From the NCBI RefSeq assembly GCF_000826645.1, contig NZ_JXJP01000002.1, forward strand, positions 124,001 to 188,000: DNA of 64,000 bases. Direction: 5' to 3'. The stretch's first letter is position 1; every line of letters starts with the position of its first letter. The DNA is from Psychroserpens mesophilus (GTDB lineage Bacteria > Bacteroidota > Bacteroidia > Flavobacteriales > Flavobacteriaceae). The notes beneath the pieces were generated by a model. The model did not search any database, was not told the DNA's origin, and saw only the letters and a program-made list of their open reading frames with translations. This document shows positions 13,703-22,220 of the stretch, piece after piece. A program made the position numbers and the translations under genes.

Positions 13703-15028
13703 ATGTCAAAAGTAGAATTTAAAATGCCCAGATTGGGTGAGAGTATTACAGAAGCAGCCATCATAACGTGGTTCAAAAATGTTGGTGATACCATTGAAGA
13801 GGATGAAATGCTTCTAGAAGTCGCTACCGATAAGGTAGATTCTGAGGTGCCTTCAAATGTTTCAGGAGTTATTGAGGAGATTTTATTTGATGCCAATGCG
13901 GTTATCAAAATAGGCGAGACCATTGCTGTCATTAAAACCAATGGTAATGTTTCTTCTTCAAAATCTACAAAAAAACAAGATGACACGTCGAGCACAGTTG
14001 AGATGTCTCAAAAGAAAAATGAAAAGCCTAAAAAGAAGCGCACTGTCACATCGAGCGCAGTCGAGATGTCTCAATCAAATGCATTTTCAGTTTCAAATAG
14101 TAATACATTCTTTTCTCCATTAGTTATTAAAATCGCTAAAGAACATCATATTAGTTTTGAAGAGTTGGCTCGTATACCTGCAACAGGTCATGAGGGTCGC
14201 TTACGTAAAAGTGATGTGTTTCAATATATAGAAGATGGTCGACCATTTAAATTTGCGCAACCTGTTGCTCAACAGGATCCTACAGCTTATCGTATTCCAC
14301 AGTTAACTTTCGACAAGGGTCAAGGGAAAGTCATTGAAATGGACAGAATGCGCCAAATGATTGCTGATCATATGGTATATTCTAAGCATACATCACCTCA
14401 TGTAACCGCTTATGTTGAAGCCGATTTAACCAATATGGTCAATTGGCGAAATGCTAACAAAGATGCTTTTCAGAAAACATATGGTGAACGTCTAACCTTT
14501 ACACCTTTATTTGTTGAAGCTGTTGCTAAGGCAGTCAAAGACTTTCCTAATATCAATGCCTCTGTCGACGGCAAAAACATTATTGTAAAGGACAATATCA
14601 ATATTGGTATGGCAACGGCTTTACCTAGTGGGAATTTAATTGTTCCAGTAGTAAAAAATGCTGATACGAAAGACTTACAAGCTTTAGCCGCAAATGTGAA
14701 TGAACTTTCTAATAAAGCCAGAGAGAATAATTTAAAAGCAGACGATATTCAGGGCAGCACCTTTACGATTTCTAATGTAGGAACCTTTGGAAGTGTCATG
14801 GGAACACCAATTATCAATCAGCCAGAAGTTGCTATTCTTGCTCTTGGAATCATAAAAAAACGACCTGAAGTGATAACAACAGACAAAGGTGATGAAATCG
14901 CGATTAGAAGTATGATGTATCTATCTTTATCCTTTGACCATCGAGTCGTTGACGGGTTTTTAGGTGGAAGTTTCGTACGTCGCGTAGCTGATTACTTTGA
15001 GCAGTTTGATGTAAATAGAAAAATATAA
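13703..15028 (+). CDS. 2-oxo acid dehydrogenase E2 (dihydrolipoyl acyltransferase) with two in-frame repeats
   Basis: E2 is the core of a pyruvate/branched-chain type dehydrogenase complex, moving the acyl group from E1 to CoA on a swinging lipoyl arm. The start at 13703 (MSKVEFKMPRLGESITEAAI) gives 441 aa; the open frame upstream to 13658 is a family C repeat. Residues 1-76 are the lipoyl domain (Lys44 in ATDKVDS), about 137-180 the E1/E3-binding domain, and from about 205 the catalytic domain with SFDHRVVDG (His413, Asp417). The linker contains two translated family B repeats, residues 93-102 (DTSSTVEMSQ) and 114-124 (TVTSSAVEMSQ). Substrate (branched-chain, pyruvate or phenylpyruvate) cannot be read from sequence. 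The E1 gene follows. Confidence 0.93.
   Translation: MSKVEFKMPRLGESITEAAIITWFKNVGDTIEEDEMLLEVATDKVDSEVPSNVSGVIEEILFDANAVIKIGETIAVIKTNGNVSSSKSTKKQDDTSSTVEMSQKKNEKPKKKRTVTSSAVEMSQSNAFSVSNSNTFFSPLVIKIAKEHHISFEELARIPATGHEGRLRKSDVFQYIEDGRPFKFAQPVAQQDPTAYRIPQLTFDKGQGKVIEMDRMRQMIADHMVYSKHTSPHVTAYVEADLTNMVNWRNANKDAFQKTYGERLTFTPLFVEAVAKAVKDFPNINASVDGKNIIVKDNINIGMATALPSGNLIVPVVKNADTKDLQALAANVNELSNKARENNLKADDIQGSTFTISNVGTFGSVMGTPIINQPEVAILALGIIKKRPEVITTDKGDEIAIRSMMYLSLSFDHRVVDGFLGGSFVRRVADYFEQFDVNRKI
13979..14009. repeat. Family B repeat inside the E2 linker, copy 1
   Basis: GACACGTCGAGCACAGTTGA then GATGTCTCA encodes DTSSTVEMSQ. It is the same palindrome core (CGAG-CGCAG-TCGAG) as the intergenic family B elements. 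Confidence 0.8.
14043..14073. repeat. Family B repeat inside the E2 linker, copy 2
   Basis: GTCACATCGAGCGCAGTCGA then GATGTCTCA encodes TSSAVEMSQ, 64 bases after the first copy. This suggests tandem duplication or double insertion. Confidence 0.8.
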
Positions 15029-15032
15029 TTAA

Positions 15033-15098
15033 TGTCATTCAGAGCGAAGCGAAGAATCTTTGAAAAGATTGTTACGTCGTTTCACTCCTCACAATGAC
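15033..15098. repeat. Long family E repeat (E2-E1 spacer)
   Basis: It starts TGTCATTCAGAGCGAAGCGA and ends CTCCTCACAATGAC. AAGAATCTT pairs with the following AAGATTG, and the outer GTCATT/AATGAC ends are inverted. It is open in frame into the E1 gene and would add MKRLLRRFTPHNDK if translated. Confidence 0.65.
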
Positions 15099-15101
15099 AA
15101 A

Positions 15102-17189
15102 ATGAATAAAATGAATAAAGACATACTTAAAAAAGGATTTTCAAATTTGTGTACTGCCAAAGCTATGGCAGAATTATATGAAGCGAATTTCAAACAAGTT
15201 TCAAAATATGTACATGCAACCTCAAGAGGTCATGAAGCCATTCAAACGGCTTTAGGAATGCAATTGTTACCACAGGATTATGCGTTTCCGTATTATAGAG
15301 ATGATGCTATGTTATTATCATTCGGATTGGAGCCTTATGATTTAATGTTGCAATTATTAGCCAAAAAAGACGATCCATTTTCAGGAGGTCGAACCTATTA
15401 TTCCCATCCAAGCTTAAAGGATGATGATAAACCTAAAATTCCACATCAGTCTTCTGCAACTGGTATGCAAGCCATTCCTGCAACAGGAGTAGCCATGGGA
15501 ATGCAATATAAAGAATTGCAAGGTATTGCGGATAAAGCAGCTCAGTTGTCACCTCGAGCGGAGTCGAGAGGTCTTAAACCCATAACAGTGTGCTCATTAG
15601 GTGATGCTTCAGTCACCGAAGGTGAAATTGCCGAAGCTTTTCAAATGGCAGCTCTAAAGCAAATGCCAATTTTGTATCTAGTTCAGGATAATGGTTGGGA
15701 TATTTCTGCTAATGCAGCGGAAACCAGAGCTCAGAATGCTTTTGAATATGCTCAGGGATTTCATGGCTTAGATGCAATTTCTATTGATGGCGCAAACTTT
15801 ATCGAAAGCTATGAGGCATTAGAAAACGTCATTAAAACCATTCGTAAAGAAAGACGTCCATTTTTAGTGCATGCTAAAGTTCCGTTATTAAATCATCATA
15901 CGTCTGGTGTACGAATGGAATGGTATCGTGATGATTTGGAAGAAGCCAGATCGAGAGACCCTTACCCGGTTTTAAAACAGCAGTTATTAGATCATGGTTT
16001 TTCTGAGACTGAAGTTGATAACATAGAAAATTCTGCGAAAACGAAAGTAGAACAGGATTTTAAAAAAGCGTTAAAAGCCGAAGACCCTAAGCCTGAAGAT
16101 TTATTTACTAACGATTTTGTGCCAACGCCAATTACTGAAGAGAAGGGAATTCGTGCTCCTGAAGGTGCAGATAAAGTAGTCATGGTCGATTGTGCTTTAT
16201 TCGCTGTTGAAGAACTGATGAAGAAGCATAAAGAGTGTTTGCTCTATGGACAAGATGTTGGAGGACGATTAGGAGGTGTGTTTAGAGAAGCAGCTACATT
16301 AGCTCAAAAATTTGGTGATGACAGAGTTTTTAATACACCAATTCAGGAAGCTTTTATTGTGGGCTCTACTGTAGGAATGAGTGCTGTTGGCTTAAAACCT
16401 ATTGTTGAGGTTCAGTTTGCAGATTATATTTGGCCAGGACTGAATCAGTTATTTACTGAGGTAAGTCGCAGTTGCTATTTGTCTAATGGAAAATGGCCTG
16501 TAAGCATGATTCTTCGTGTACCAATCGGAGCTTATGGAAGCGGAGGCCCTTATCATTCGTCTTCCGTAGAAAGTGTAATAACGAATATACGAGGCATTAA
16601 AATAGCTTATCCGAGTAATGGAGCCGATTTAAAAGGCTTGTTGAAAGCGGCTTATTACGACCCGAATCCTGTTGTTATTTTAGAACATAAGGGTTTATAC
16701 TGGTCGAAAGTACCAGGAACCTTAACAGCGACCTCTGTTGAACCATCTGAAGATTATGTGTTGCCATTTGGAAAAGCTTGGGTCTTACAGGAAATCTGGA
16801 AACAAGATGATGTTGAAACCCTTACTATTGTGACTTACGGCATGGGAGTGCATTGGGCATATAATGCTTCAGGTGAATTAAATATGCGCGACCAAATTGA
16901 GATTATTGATTTAAGAACCTTATATCCATTAGATGAGGATACAATTATGACTTCAGTTAAGAAAACAGGAAAGTGTTTAGTGGTTACAGAGGAGCCTTCT
17001 AATAATAGTTTTGCAAGAGCTTTATCAGGGAAAATTCAAGAAGAATGTTTTAAATATTTAGATGCACCTGTTATGACTATTGGTAGTGAGAATATGCCAG
17101 CGATTCCTTTGAATTCAACTTTAGAAGAGACCATGATCCCTTCAACTGAAAAAGTAAAAACAAAAATAGAAACCTTATTAAACTATTAG
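15102..17189 (+). CDS. 2-oxo acid dehydrogenase E1, fused alpha and beta subunits, with an in-frame repeat
   Basis: E1 decarboxylates a 2-oxo acid on thiamine diphosphate and passes the acyl group to E2. The protein is a single-chain alpha-beta fusion of about 695 aa. The ThDP motif GDASVTEG...QDNGWDIS lies in the alpha half. The beta half starts near residue 340 (VVMVDCALFAVEELMKKH) and includes GQDVGGRLGGVFR and SVGLKP-like segments. ATG at 15102 or 15111 is preferred; the frame upstream (TTG 15060) is a family E repeat. Residues 150-157 (SPRAESRG) are a translated family B palindrome just before the ThDP strand. A 2-oxoisovalerate or phenylpyruvate substrate is plausible from context only. 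Confidence 0.92.
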   Translation: MNKMNKDILKKGFSNLCTAKAMAELYEANFKQVSKYVHATSRGHEAIQTALGMQLLPQDYAFPYYRDDAMLLSFGLEPYDLMLQLLAKKDDPFSGGRTYYSHPSLKDDDKPKIPHQSSATGMQAIPATGVAMGMQYKELQGIADKAAQLSPRAESRGLKPITVCSLGDASVTEGEIAEAFQMAALKQMPILYLVQDNGWDISANAAETRAQNAFEYAQGFHGLDAISIDGANFIESYEALENVIKTIRKERRPFLVHAKVPLLNHHTSGVRMEWYRDDLEEARSRDPYPVLKQQLLDHGFSETEVDNIENSAKTKVEQDFKKALKAEDPKPEDLFTNDFVPTPITEEKGIRAPEGADKVVMVDCALFAVEELMKKHKECLLYGQDVGGRLGGVFREAATLAQKFGDDRVFNTPIQEAFIVGSTVGMSAVGLKPIVEVQFADYIWPGLNQLFTEVSRSCYLSNGKWPVSMILRVPIGAYGSGGPYHSSSVESVITNIRGIKIAYPSNGADLKGLLKAAYYDPNPVVILEHKGLYWSKVPGTLTATSVEPSEDYVLPFGKAWVLQEIWKQDDVETLTIVTYGMGVHWAYNASGELNMRDQIEIIDLRTLYPLDEDTIMTSVKKTGKCLVVTEEPSNNSFARALSGKIQEECFKYLDAPVMTIGSENMPAIPLNSTLEETMIPSTEKVKTKIETLLNY
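15547..15574. repeat. Family B palindrome inside E1
   Basis: TGTCACCTCGAGCGGAGTCG then AGAGGTCT encodes LSPRAESRGL in frame. Arms ACCTC/GAGGT and CGAG/(G)TCG remain intact. Confidence 0.85.
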
Positions 17190-17259
17190 CTTTTTAAAAA
17201 TTTTAATGCTAACTACTTCAAATTTCGTATATTGAACCATTAATTTATCTAACTTTATT

Positions 17260-17625
17260 ATGAAAAAAAACATACTATTAATTGCCGCAGCGACGTTTCT
17301 GTTTTTAGGAAACCAATCAATGACTGCTCAGACTAAAATAAAAAAAGAAACTCAGTCAGCAGTGATTCAAAAAAGCAACATTAATGCAAAAGAGAAGACG
17401 ATGAATTTGATTCGTCCTTTAGGATTAAATGATAAACAACAAGAACAAGTGTATAGTCTTTTTGAGAAAACTGAAGAGAAAATGGGTAGAGCTGGCACTG
17501 AGGCTGATGCCAAGCAACTGGAAGCTAAGCAAGCTAAAATTGACCAATATATTATGTCTAAAATGAAAGAGATATTAAATGAGGAGCAGTATAATAAATA
17601 TCTTGAATTAGTTAAAGATTTCTAG
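17260..17625 (+). CDS. Spy/CpxP-like periplasmic helical protein
   Basis: A 121-aa exported protein of unknown function with an N-terminal signal peptide (MKKNILLIAAATFLFLGNQS, cleavage probably after MTA). The mature part is helical: it has the LNDKQQEQVYSLFEKTEEKM helix and ends in KMKEILNEEQYNKYLELV. The same closing motif occurs in the proteins at 34673-35002 and 35123-35575, and resembles chaperone-like Spy/LTXXQ proteins (inference). It follows the paa cluster after a 70-base AT-rich gap that may hold its own promoter, and ends at a strong terminator. Confidence 0.75.
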   Translation: MKKNILLIAAATFLFLGNQSMTAQTKIKKETQSAVIQKSNINAKEKTMNLIRPLGLNDKQQEQVYSLFEKTEEKMGRAGTEADAKQLEAKQAKIDQYIMSKMKEILNEEQYNKYLELVKDF

Positions 17626-17641
17626 TGTATTACATTTAAAT

Positions 17642-17673
17642 AAAAAAGCGACCCAAATAAGGTCGCTTTTTTT
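17642..17673. terminator. Bidirectional rho-independent terminator
   Basis: AAAAAAGCGACC-CAAATAA-GGTCGCTTTTTTT has a GC-rich stem with A- and T-runs on both sides. It serves the Spy-like gene (+) and the SulP gene (-), which converge here. Confidence 0.9.
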
Positions 17674-19348
17674 ATATGTTATATTCTGATAATGGTTTCG
17701 TGAATTTTTCGGGATCAGCTGCTAAATGGTATCTAGGATCATCAATGTCTTCAACTATAACTTCTTTAAATTTCGGACTTCCCTTATATAATAATATTTT
17801 ACAGTCTTCACTTAGATGTCTTAATTTTATCGATTTGCCTTCTGCTTCATATTTGTTCACCAAATTGAAAATAGCCTCTAATGCAGAGTGATCACTTACT
17901 CTTGATTCAATAAAATCTATTTCTACGTGTTGAGGGTCGTTTTTTACATCGAATTTCGAATTGAAATTTTGAATAGAACCAAAAAATAATGGTCCCCAAA
18001 TTTCATAGGTTTTGGTGCCATCAGGTTGGATGCGTTTACGCGCTCTAATCATTGTTGCATTTTTCCAAGCAAAAACTAAAGCTGAAATTATAACTCCTGC
18101 AATCACTGCAACAGCAAGATCTTTCCAAACTGTAATTGCTGAAACAGCAATTAAAACAATAGCATCTGATAATGGTATTTTTCTAATAATTCTAAAACTA
18201 CTCCAGGCAAATGTTCCTATAACAACCATAAACATAACGCCTACCAAGGCTGCAATTGGAATCTGTTCAATCAATGGCGCGCCAAAAAGTACAAAGCATA
18301 ATAAGGCTACTGCTGCAACAGCACCAGACAATCGTCCACGACCTCCTGAATCAACATTTATAATAGATTGACCAATCATAGCACAGCCTCCCATTCCTCC
18401 AAACAAGCCATTCAGCATATTTGCACCACCTTGAGCAATACACTCTCTGTTGCCATTTCCTCTAGTTTCAGTCATTTCATCAATGAGATTCAGTGTCATT
18501 AATGATTCAATTAAACCTACAGCTGCCAATATAAATGCTGTAGAAAAAATTAAATCCCAATGTCCAGCTAAAGTATTGAATAATCCAAATATTTGATCCT
18601 GAAACGTTGGTAATCCACCTTCTAATCCCTGTCCTCCTCCTTCTTGAATAAATGATCCAACGGTACTCATTTCTATACCTCCAAAAATAGTAATACATGC
18701 AACTACAACAATAGCAATTAGTGCGGCTGGAATCTTTTTGGTAAGCTTAGGTAAGCCATACATGATTGCCATAGTTAATCCAATAAAGCCCATCATTTTC
18801 CAGAAGGTTGCATTAGAAAACAAAGCAGAAAACCACTCTGATGTATTTGACCAAATTGATAAGTCTTTGGGAACTGCATTAGGAAACAAACCCAATTGGG
18901 ATAAAAAGATAACTATGGCTAAACCATTTACAAATCCCATCATTACAGGATGTGGTATGAGTCTGACGAATTTTCCTAACTTAAAAACACCAGCTAATAT
19001 TTGAATAGCACCAACAAACAATAAAGTAATAAATAGCCATTGAAGTCCGAGATTTTCTATAGGTATTTCGAGGTTGACACCAACTTCATTTCCTTTTTGA
19101 ATTAGGTGCACCATCACAACTGCCATCGCTCCAGTAGCACCAGAAATCATTCCTGGTCTTCCACCGAATAGGGCTGTCACAATTCCCATCATAAAGGCTC
19201 CATATAAACCAACTAACGGATCAACTCCTGCAACAAATGCAAATGCTACAGCTTCAGGTACAAGTGCTAATGCAACTGTTAAACCTGATAAAATATCATT
19301 TTTCGGATTTTGAGTAAAGTTCTTTCTGGTGGTTTGACCTAATATCAT
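17672..19348 (-). CDS. SulP family anion transporter with STAS domain
   Basis: An inner-membrane SLC26/SulP transporter of 558 aa, the usual family size. The substrate is probably sulfate, bicarbonate or another anion; no gene here tells which. The N-terminal half has the TRKNFTQNPKNDILSGLTVALALVPEAVAFAF start typical of the family. The membrane core continues to about residue 415, with GANMLNGLFGGMGGCAMIGQ and the AAVALLCFVLFGAPLIEQIPIAALVGVM segment. A C-terminal cytoplasmic STAS domain occupies about 430-540 (EIWGPLFFGSIQNF...DFIESRVSDHSALEAI). It is monocistronic between two terminators, with a TATATTTG promoter box close to its start. Confidence 0.92.
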   Translation of the reverse strand: MILGQTTRKNFTQNPKNDILSGLTVALALVPEAVAFAFVAGVDPLVGLYGAFMMGIVTALFGGRPGMISGATGAMAVVMVHLIQKGNEVGVNLEIPIENLGLQWLFITLLFVGAIQILAGVFKLGKFVRLIPHPVMMGFVNGLAIVIFLSQLGLFPNAVPKDLSIWSNTSEWFSALFSNATFWKMMGFIGLTMAIMYGLPKLTKKIPAALIAIVVVACITIFGGIEMSTVGSFIQEGGGQGLEGGLPTFQDQIFGLFNTLAGHWDLIFSTAFILAAVGLIESLMTLNLIDEMTETRGNGNRECIAQGGANMLNGLFGGMGGCAMIGQSIINVDSGGRGRLSGAVAAVALLCFVLFGAPLIEQIPIAALVGVMFMVVIGTFAWSSFRIIRKIPLSDAIVLIAVSAITVWKDLAVAVIAGVIISALVFAWKNATMIRARKRIQPDGTKTYEIWGPLFFGSIQNFNSKFDVKNDPQHVEIDFIESRVSDHSALEAIFNLVNKYEAEGKSIKLRHLSEDCKILLYKGSPKFKEVIVEDIDDPRYHLAADPEKFTKPLSEYNI

Positions 19349-19370
19349 AATATAAACTCTTAAAAGTCGG

Positions 19371-19378
19371 CAAATATA
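19371..19378 (-). promoter_or_regulatory. -7 promoter box (TATATTTG) for sulP gene
   Basis: Matches the Bacteroidota TAnnTTTG -7 element on the minus strand, about 22 bases before the start codon. The -33 element is weak (TTTA at about the right spacing). Confidence 0.5.
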
Positions 19379-19417
19379 GGCTTTTATAAATGAAGCTTAA
19401 AACTCAAATAGAGAAAC

Positions 19418-19450
19418 AAAAAAAGCATCAATGGGATATTGATGCTTTTT
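19418..19450 (-). terminator. Terminator after DUF4136 gene
   Basis: AAAAAGCATCAAT...ATTGATGCTTTTTTT on the minus strand, with an 8-base or longer stem followed by a T-run, 20 bases after the DUF4136 stop. Confidence 0.85.
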
Positions 19451-19469
19451 CATATATGATTTAAACCGT

Positions 19470-20027
19470 TTACCGGTTTATTTCTGGAGGATATTTTTCC
19501 ATTATTTTCTGAACAAATTCTTTAATTTGCTCTTCTTTTTTCTCCATTTTTTTAGAAATATAGCCGGTTCCCATTCCTTGCCAAATCAATTCTTTTTTTT
19601 CCATATCAATAAGGTCAATAAATAAGGTGCCTTCCGTTTGGGTTGAAACTACAGGTTGATTATTCCAGCCCCAGCCCCAACCTGGACCGTAACCACCCCA
19701 ACCTGGACCAAAACCTCCCCAGCCCCAAGCATTATTGTAAATATCAACCCGTTGTTGTGATTTGGTAAAAATGCTTACCAGCATGTCTGGATTTTCAGAT
19801 TTAGTATATCCTTTTGCTAACAATTCTGCTTCAATAGCTCTTAAGATTCTACGTTTATCTAGGTCACTTATTTCAGCTTTATCTATTCCTGTTTTAAAGA
19901 AGGCAAAGGTTTTATAAGAATTAAAATCGGCAGTTTTATCATAATCTGCAGCAACTTTTACAGATGAACATGATGCCATTAAGATGCCAAATAGAACAAT
20001 TAATGATTTTGTTAAAAAGTTTTTCAT
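19470..20027 (-). CDS. DUF4136 lipoprotein with Gly-Trp-rich insert
   Basis: A probable lipoprotein of 185 aa. The signal peptide ends in a lipobox at LMASC (Cys20), giving lipid attachment in the envelope. The rest fits the DUF4136 family: the YDKTADFNSYKTFAFF strand near residue 30 and the EGTLFIDLIDMEKKELIWQG block near 130. Between them is a low-complexity Gly/Trp/Pro stretch (about residues 100-123). Function is unknown. It starts 17 bases after the hutU stop and ends at a terminator, so it is probably the last gene of the DUF5522-hutU transcript. Confidence 0.85.
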   Translation of the reverse strand: MKNFLTKSLIVLFGILMASCSSVKVAADYDKTADFNSYKTFAFFKTGIDKAEISDLDKRRILRAIEAELLAKGYTKSENPDMLVSIFTKSQQRVDIYNNAWGWGGFGPGWGGYGPGWGWGWNNQPVVSTQTEGTLFIDLIDMEKKELIWQGMGTGYISKKMEKKEEQIKEFVQKIMEKYPPEINR

Positions 20028-20044
20028 AGCAATGTTTTTATAAT

Positions 20045-22045
20045 TTATAACGAGTTCAGTAAGTCTTCATCAACTAAGTTTGGAAGCGTTACCTTTAAAT
20101 TAGGTTCAGATTCCATCGCACGTTTAATAGCAAATACAGCACCTTCATTTCTAGCCCAGTTTCGTCTCGCAATTCCGTTATTGACATCCCAGAATAGCAT
20201 CGATTTTAAACGTCTTTCAGCATCATTACTACCATCAAGAACCATACCAAAACCACCATTAATAACTTCGCCCCAACCAACACCACCGCCATTGTGGATA
20301 CTAACCCAAGTAGCACCTCTAAAGCTATCTCCAATTACATTTTGAATGGCCATATCTGCTGTAAAGCGAGACCCATCATAAATATTACTGGTTTCACGAT
20401 AAGGAGAGTCTGTTCCTGAAACATCATGATGATCTCGTCCAAGGATTACAGTACCAATGAGTCCGTTTTTTATTGCATTATTGAATGCTTCAGCGATTTT
20501 CATTCGTCCTTCGGCATCTGCATATAAAATTCTTGCTTGGGAACCTACAACCAGTTTGTTTTCTTGGGCACCTTTAATCCATTGAATATTATCAGCCATT
20601 TGTTGTTGAATTTCTTCAGGAGAATTTTTCTTTATCTCTTCTAAAACATTGCAAGCAATCTCATCGGTCTTTGCTAAATCTTCAGGTTTTCCTGAAGCAC
20701 AAACCCATCTAAAAGGTCCAAATCCGTAATCAAAACACATAGGTCCCATAATATCTTGAACATAACTTGGATATTTAAAATCAATACCATTTTCAGCCAT
20801 GATATCAGCACCAGCTCTTGAAGCTTCCAATAAAAAGGCATTTCCGTAGTCAAAGAAATAGGTGCCTTTAGCAGTGTGTTTATTGATTGCAGCTGCATGA
20901 CGACGTAAGGTTTCCTGAACTTTTTGTTTGAATAATTCAGGTTTATTTGCCATCATGTCATTAGCGTCTTCAAATGAAATACCGACAGGATAATAGCCAC
21001 CTGCCCAAGGATTATGTAGCGACGTTTGATCACTTCCTAAGTCGACATGAATATTGGCTTCATCAAATTTTTCCCATACATCAACGATGTTTCCTAAATA
21101 GGCTATTGAAATGGTTTCTTTTTCAGCTTTAGCTTTAAGAACTCGGGCAACCAATTCCTCTAAATCTGTAATTTTTTCATCTATCCAACCTTGATCTAAT
21201 CTCACCTGAGTGATTTTTGGATTCACTTCGGCACAAACCGTAATACAACCAGCAATATTGCCCGCTTTTGGTTGTGCTCCAGACATGCCTCCTAATCCAG
21301 ATGTTACAAATAGGTTTCCTTTAGGTTCTTTTTTTATTTTTCTAAATCCGTTTAATACCGTTATTGTCGTGCCATGAACGATACCTTGCGGACCAATATA
21401 CATATAGCTTCCAGCAGTCATTTGTCCGTATTGCGTAACACCTAAAGCATTAAATTTTTCCCAGTGATCAGGTTTAGAATAGTTAGGTATCATCATTCCG
21501 TTAGTGACTACAACTCTTGGCGCATCTTTGTGACTAGGAAACAATCCCATGGGGTGACCAGAGTACATGACAAGCGTTTGTTCGTCATTCATTTCAGAAA
21601 GATATTTCATGGTCAATCTGTATTGTGCCCAGTTTGAAAATACACCTCCATTTCCACCATACGTAATTAATTCATGAGGATGTTGCGCAACAGCATAATC
21701 GAGATTATTCTGAATCATTAACATGATTGCTGCGGCTTGCTTAGATTTTGCAGGATACTCATCAATAGGTCTTGCATACATTTTATAATCTGGACGAAGA
21801 CGATACATGTAAATTCTTCCGTAGGTATCTAATTCGTTTTTGAACTCTTTTATTAATTCAGCGTGATGTGATTTATCAAAGTAGCGCAATGCATTTTGCA
21901 GGGCTAACTTTTTTTCTTCTGAAGTCAGAATTTCTTTTCGCTTAGGCGCATGATTAATTGAGAAATCATAAGGTTTAGATTGCGGTAAAGTTTTAGGAAT
22001 TCCTTCTGTAATTTGTTCTTGAAAAGATATACGTGTTGTTTGCAT
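20045..22045 (-). CDS. hutU: Urocanate hydratase HutU
   Basis: HutU adds water to urocanate to give imidazolonepropionate, the second step of histidine degradation, using tightly bound NAD+. The protein is 666 aa from the ATG at 22045, the longer form seen in Bacteroidota. Family segments include NNLDYAVAQHPHELITYGGNG, MYSGHPMGLFPSHKDAPR, GGMSGAQPKAGNIAG, DQTSLHNPWAGGYYPVG and HNGGGVGWGEVINGGFG. The frame is open 22 codons further upstream, but that DNA encodes the DUF5522 protein in another frame, and the hutU ATG overlaps its stop codon (TAATG). Translational coupling is therefore likely. No other hut genes lie in the window. Confidence 0.95.
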   Translation of the reverse strand: MQTTRISFQEQITEGIPKTLPQSKPYDFSINHAPKRKEILTSEEKKLALQNALRYFDKSHHAELIKEFKNELDTYGRIYMYRLRPDYKMYARPIDEYPAKSKQAAAIMLMIQNNLDYAVAQHPHELITYGGNGGVFSNWAQYRLTMKYLSEMNDEQTLVMYSGHPMGLFPSHKDAPRVVVTNGMMIPNYSKPDHWEKFNALGVTQYGQMTAGSYMYIGPQGIVHGTTITVLNGFRKIKKEPKGNLFVTSGLGGMSGAQPKAGNIAGCITVCAEVNPKITQVRLDQGWIDEKITDLEELVARVLKAKAEKETISIAYLGNIVDVWEKFDEANIHVDLGSDQTSLHNPWAGGYYPVGISFEDANDMMANKPELFKQKVQETLRRHAAAINKHTAKGTYFFDYGNAFLLEASRAGADIMAENGIDFKYPSYVQDIMGPMCFDYGFGPFRWVCASGKPEDLAKTDEIACNVLEEIKKNSPEEIQQQMADNIQWIKGAQENKLVVGSQARILYADAEGRMKIAEAFNNAIKNGLIGTVILGRDHHDVSGTDSPYRETSNIYDGSRFTADMAIQNVIGDSFRGATWVSIHNGGGVGWGEVINGGFGMVLDGSNDAERRLKSMLFWDVNNGIARRNWARNEGAVFAIKRAMESEPNLKVTLPNLVDEDLLNSL

Positions 22046-22206
22046 TACTTTTTTTTTAACATGTTTTTGTCGAAACCATAAGGGCAATGTCTGCATCCAC
22101 TTTCGCAGCAATAGCCTCGCTTTAATAGATATTGCTCAGTGAAGCAACGATAGCCTTCAGGTGTTAAATAATAATCACCTTCTTCTAGAGGTATGATTTT
22201 CTTCAT
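22045..22206 (-). CDS. Small Cys-rich DUF5522-like protein
   Basis: This 53-aa gene starts ATG at 22206 (MKKIIPLEEGDYYLTPEGYR) and ends TAA at 22045. The C-terminal half holds YCCESGCRHCPYGFD, a cluster of four cysteines of the type found in the short DUF5522 proteins of Bacteroidota, possibly metal binding (inference). Its stop overlaps the hutU ATG by one base. A TATCTTTG promoter box lies only seven bases upstream of its start codon, so the message may be nearly leaderless. Confidence 0.8.
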   Translation of the reverse strand: MKKIIPLEEGDYYLTPEGYRCFTEQYLLKRGYCCESGCRHCPYGFDKNMLKKK

Positions 22207-22212
22207 ATCTTA

Positions 22213-22220
22213 CAAAGATA
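22213..22220 (-). promoter_or_regulatory. -7 promoter box (TATCTTTG) for DUF5522-hutU operon
   Basis: A perfect TAnnTTTG match on the minus strand. The predicted start of transcription falls within a few bases of the DUF5522 ATG (22206). Confidence 0.55.

Noticed and set aside
15060-15101. TTG start giving a longer E1
   Set aside because: The extra 14 residues are a translated family E repeat; ATG 15102 or 15111 starts a normal E1 N-terminus.
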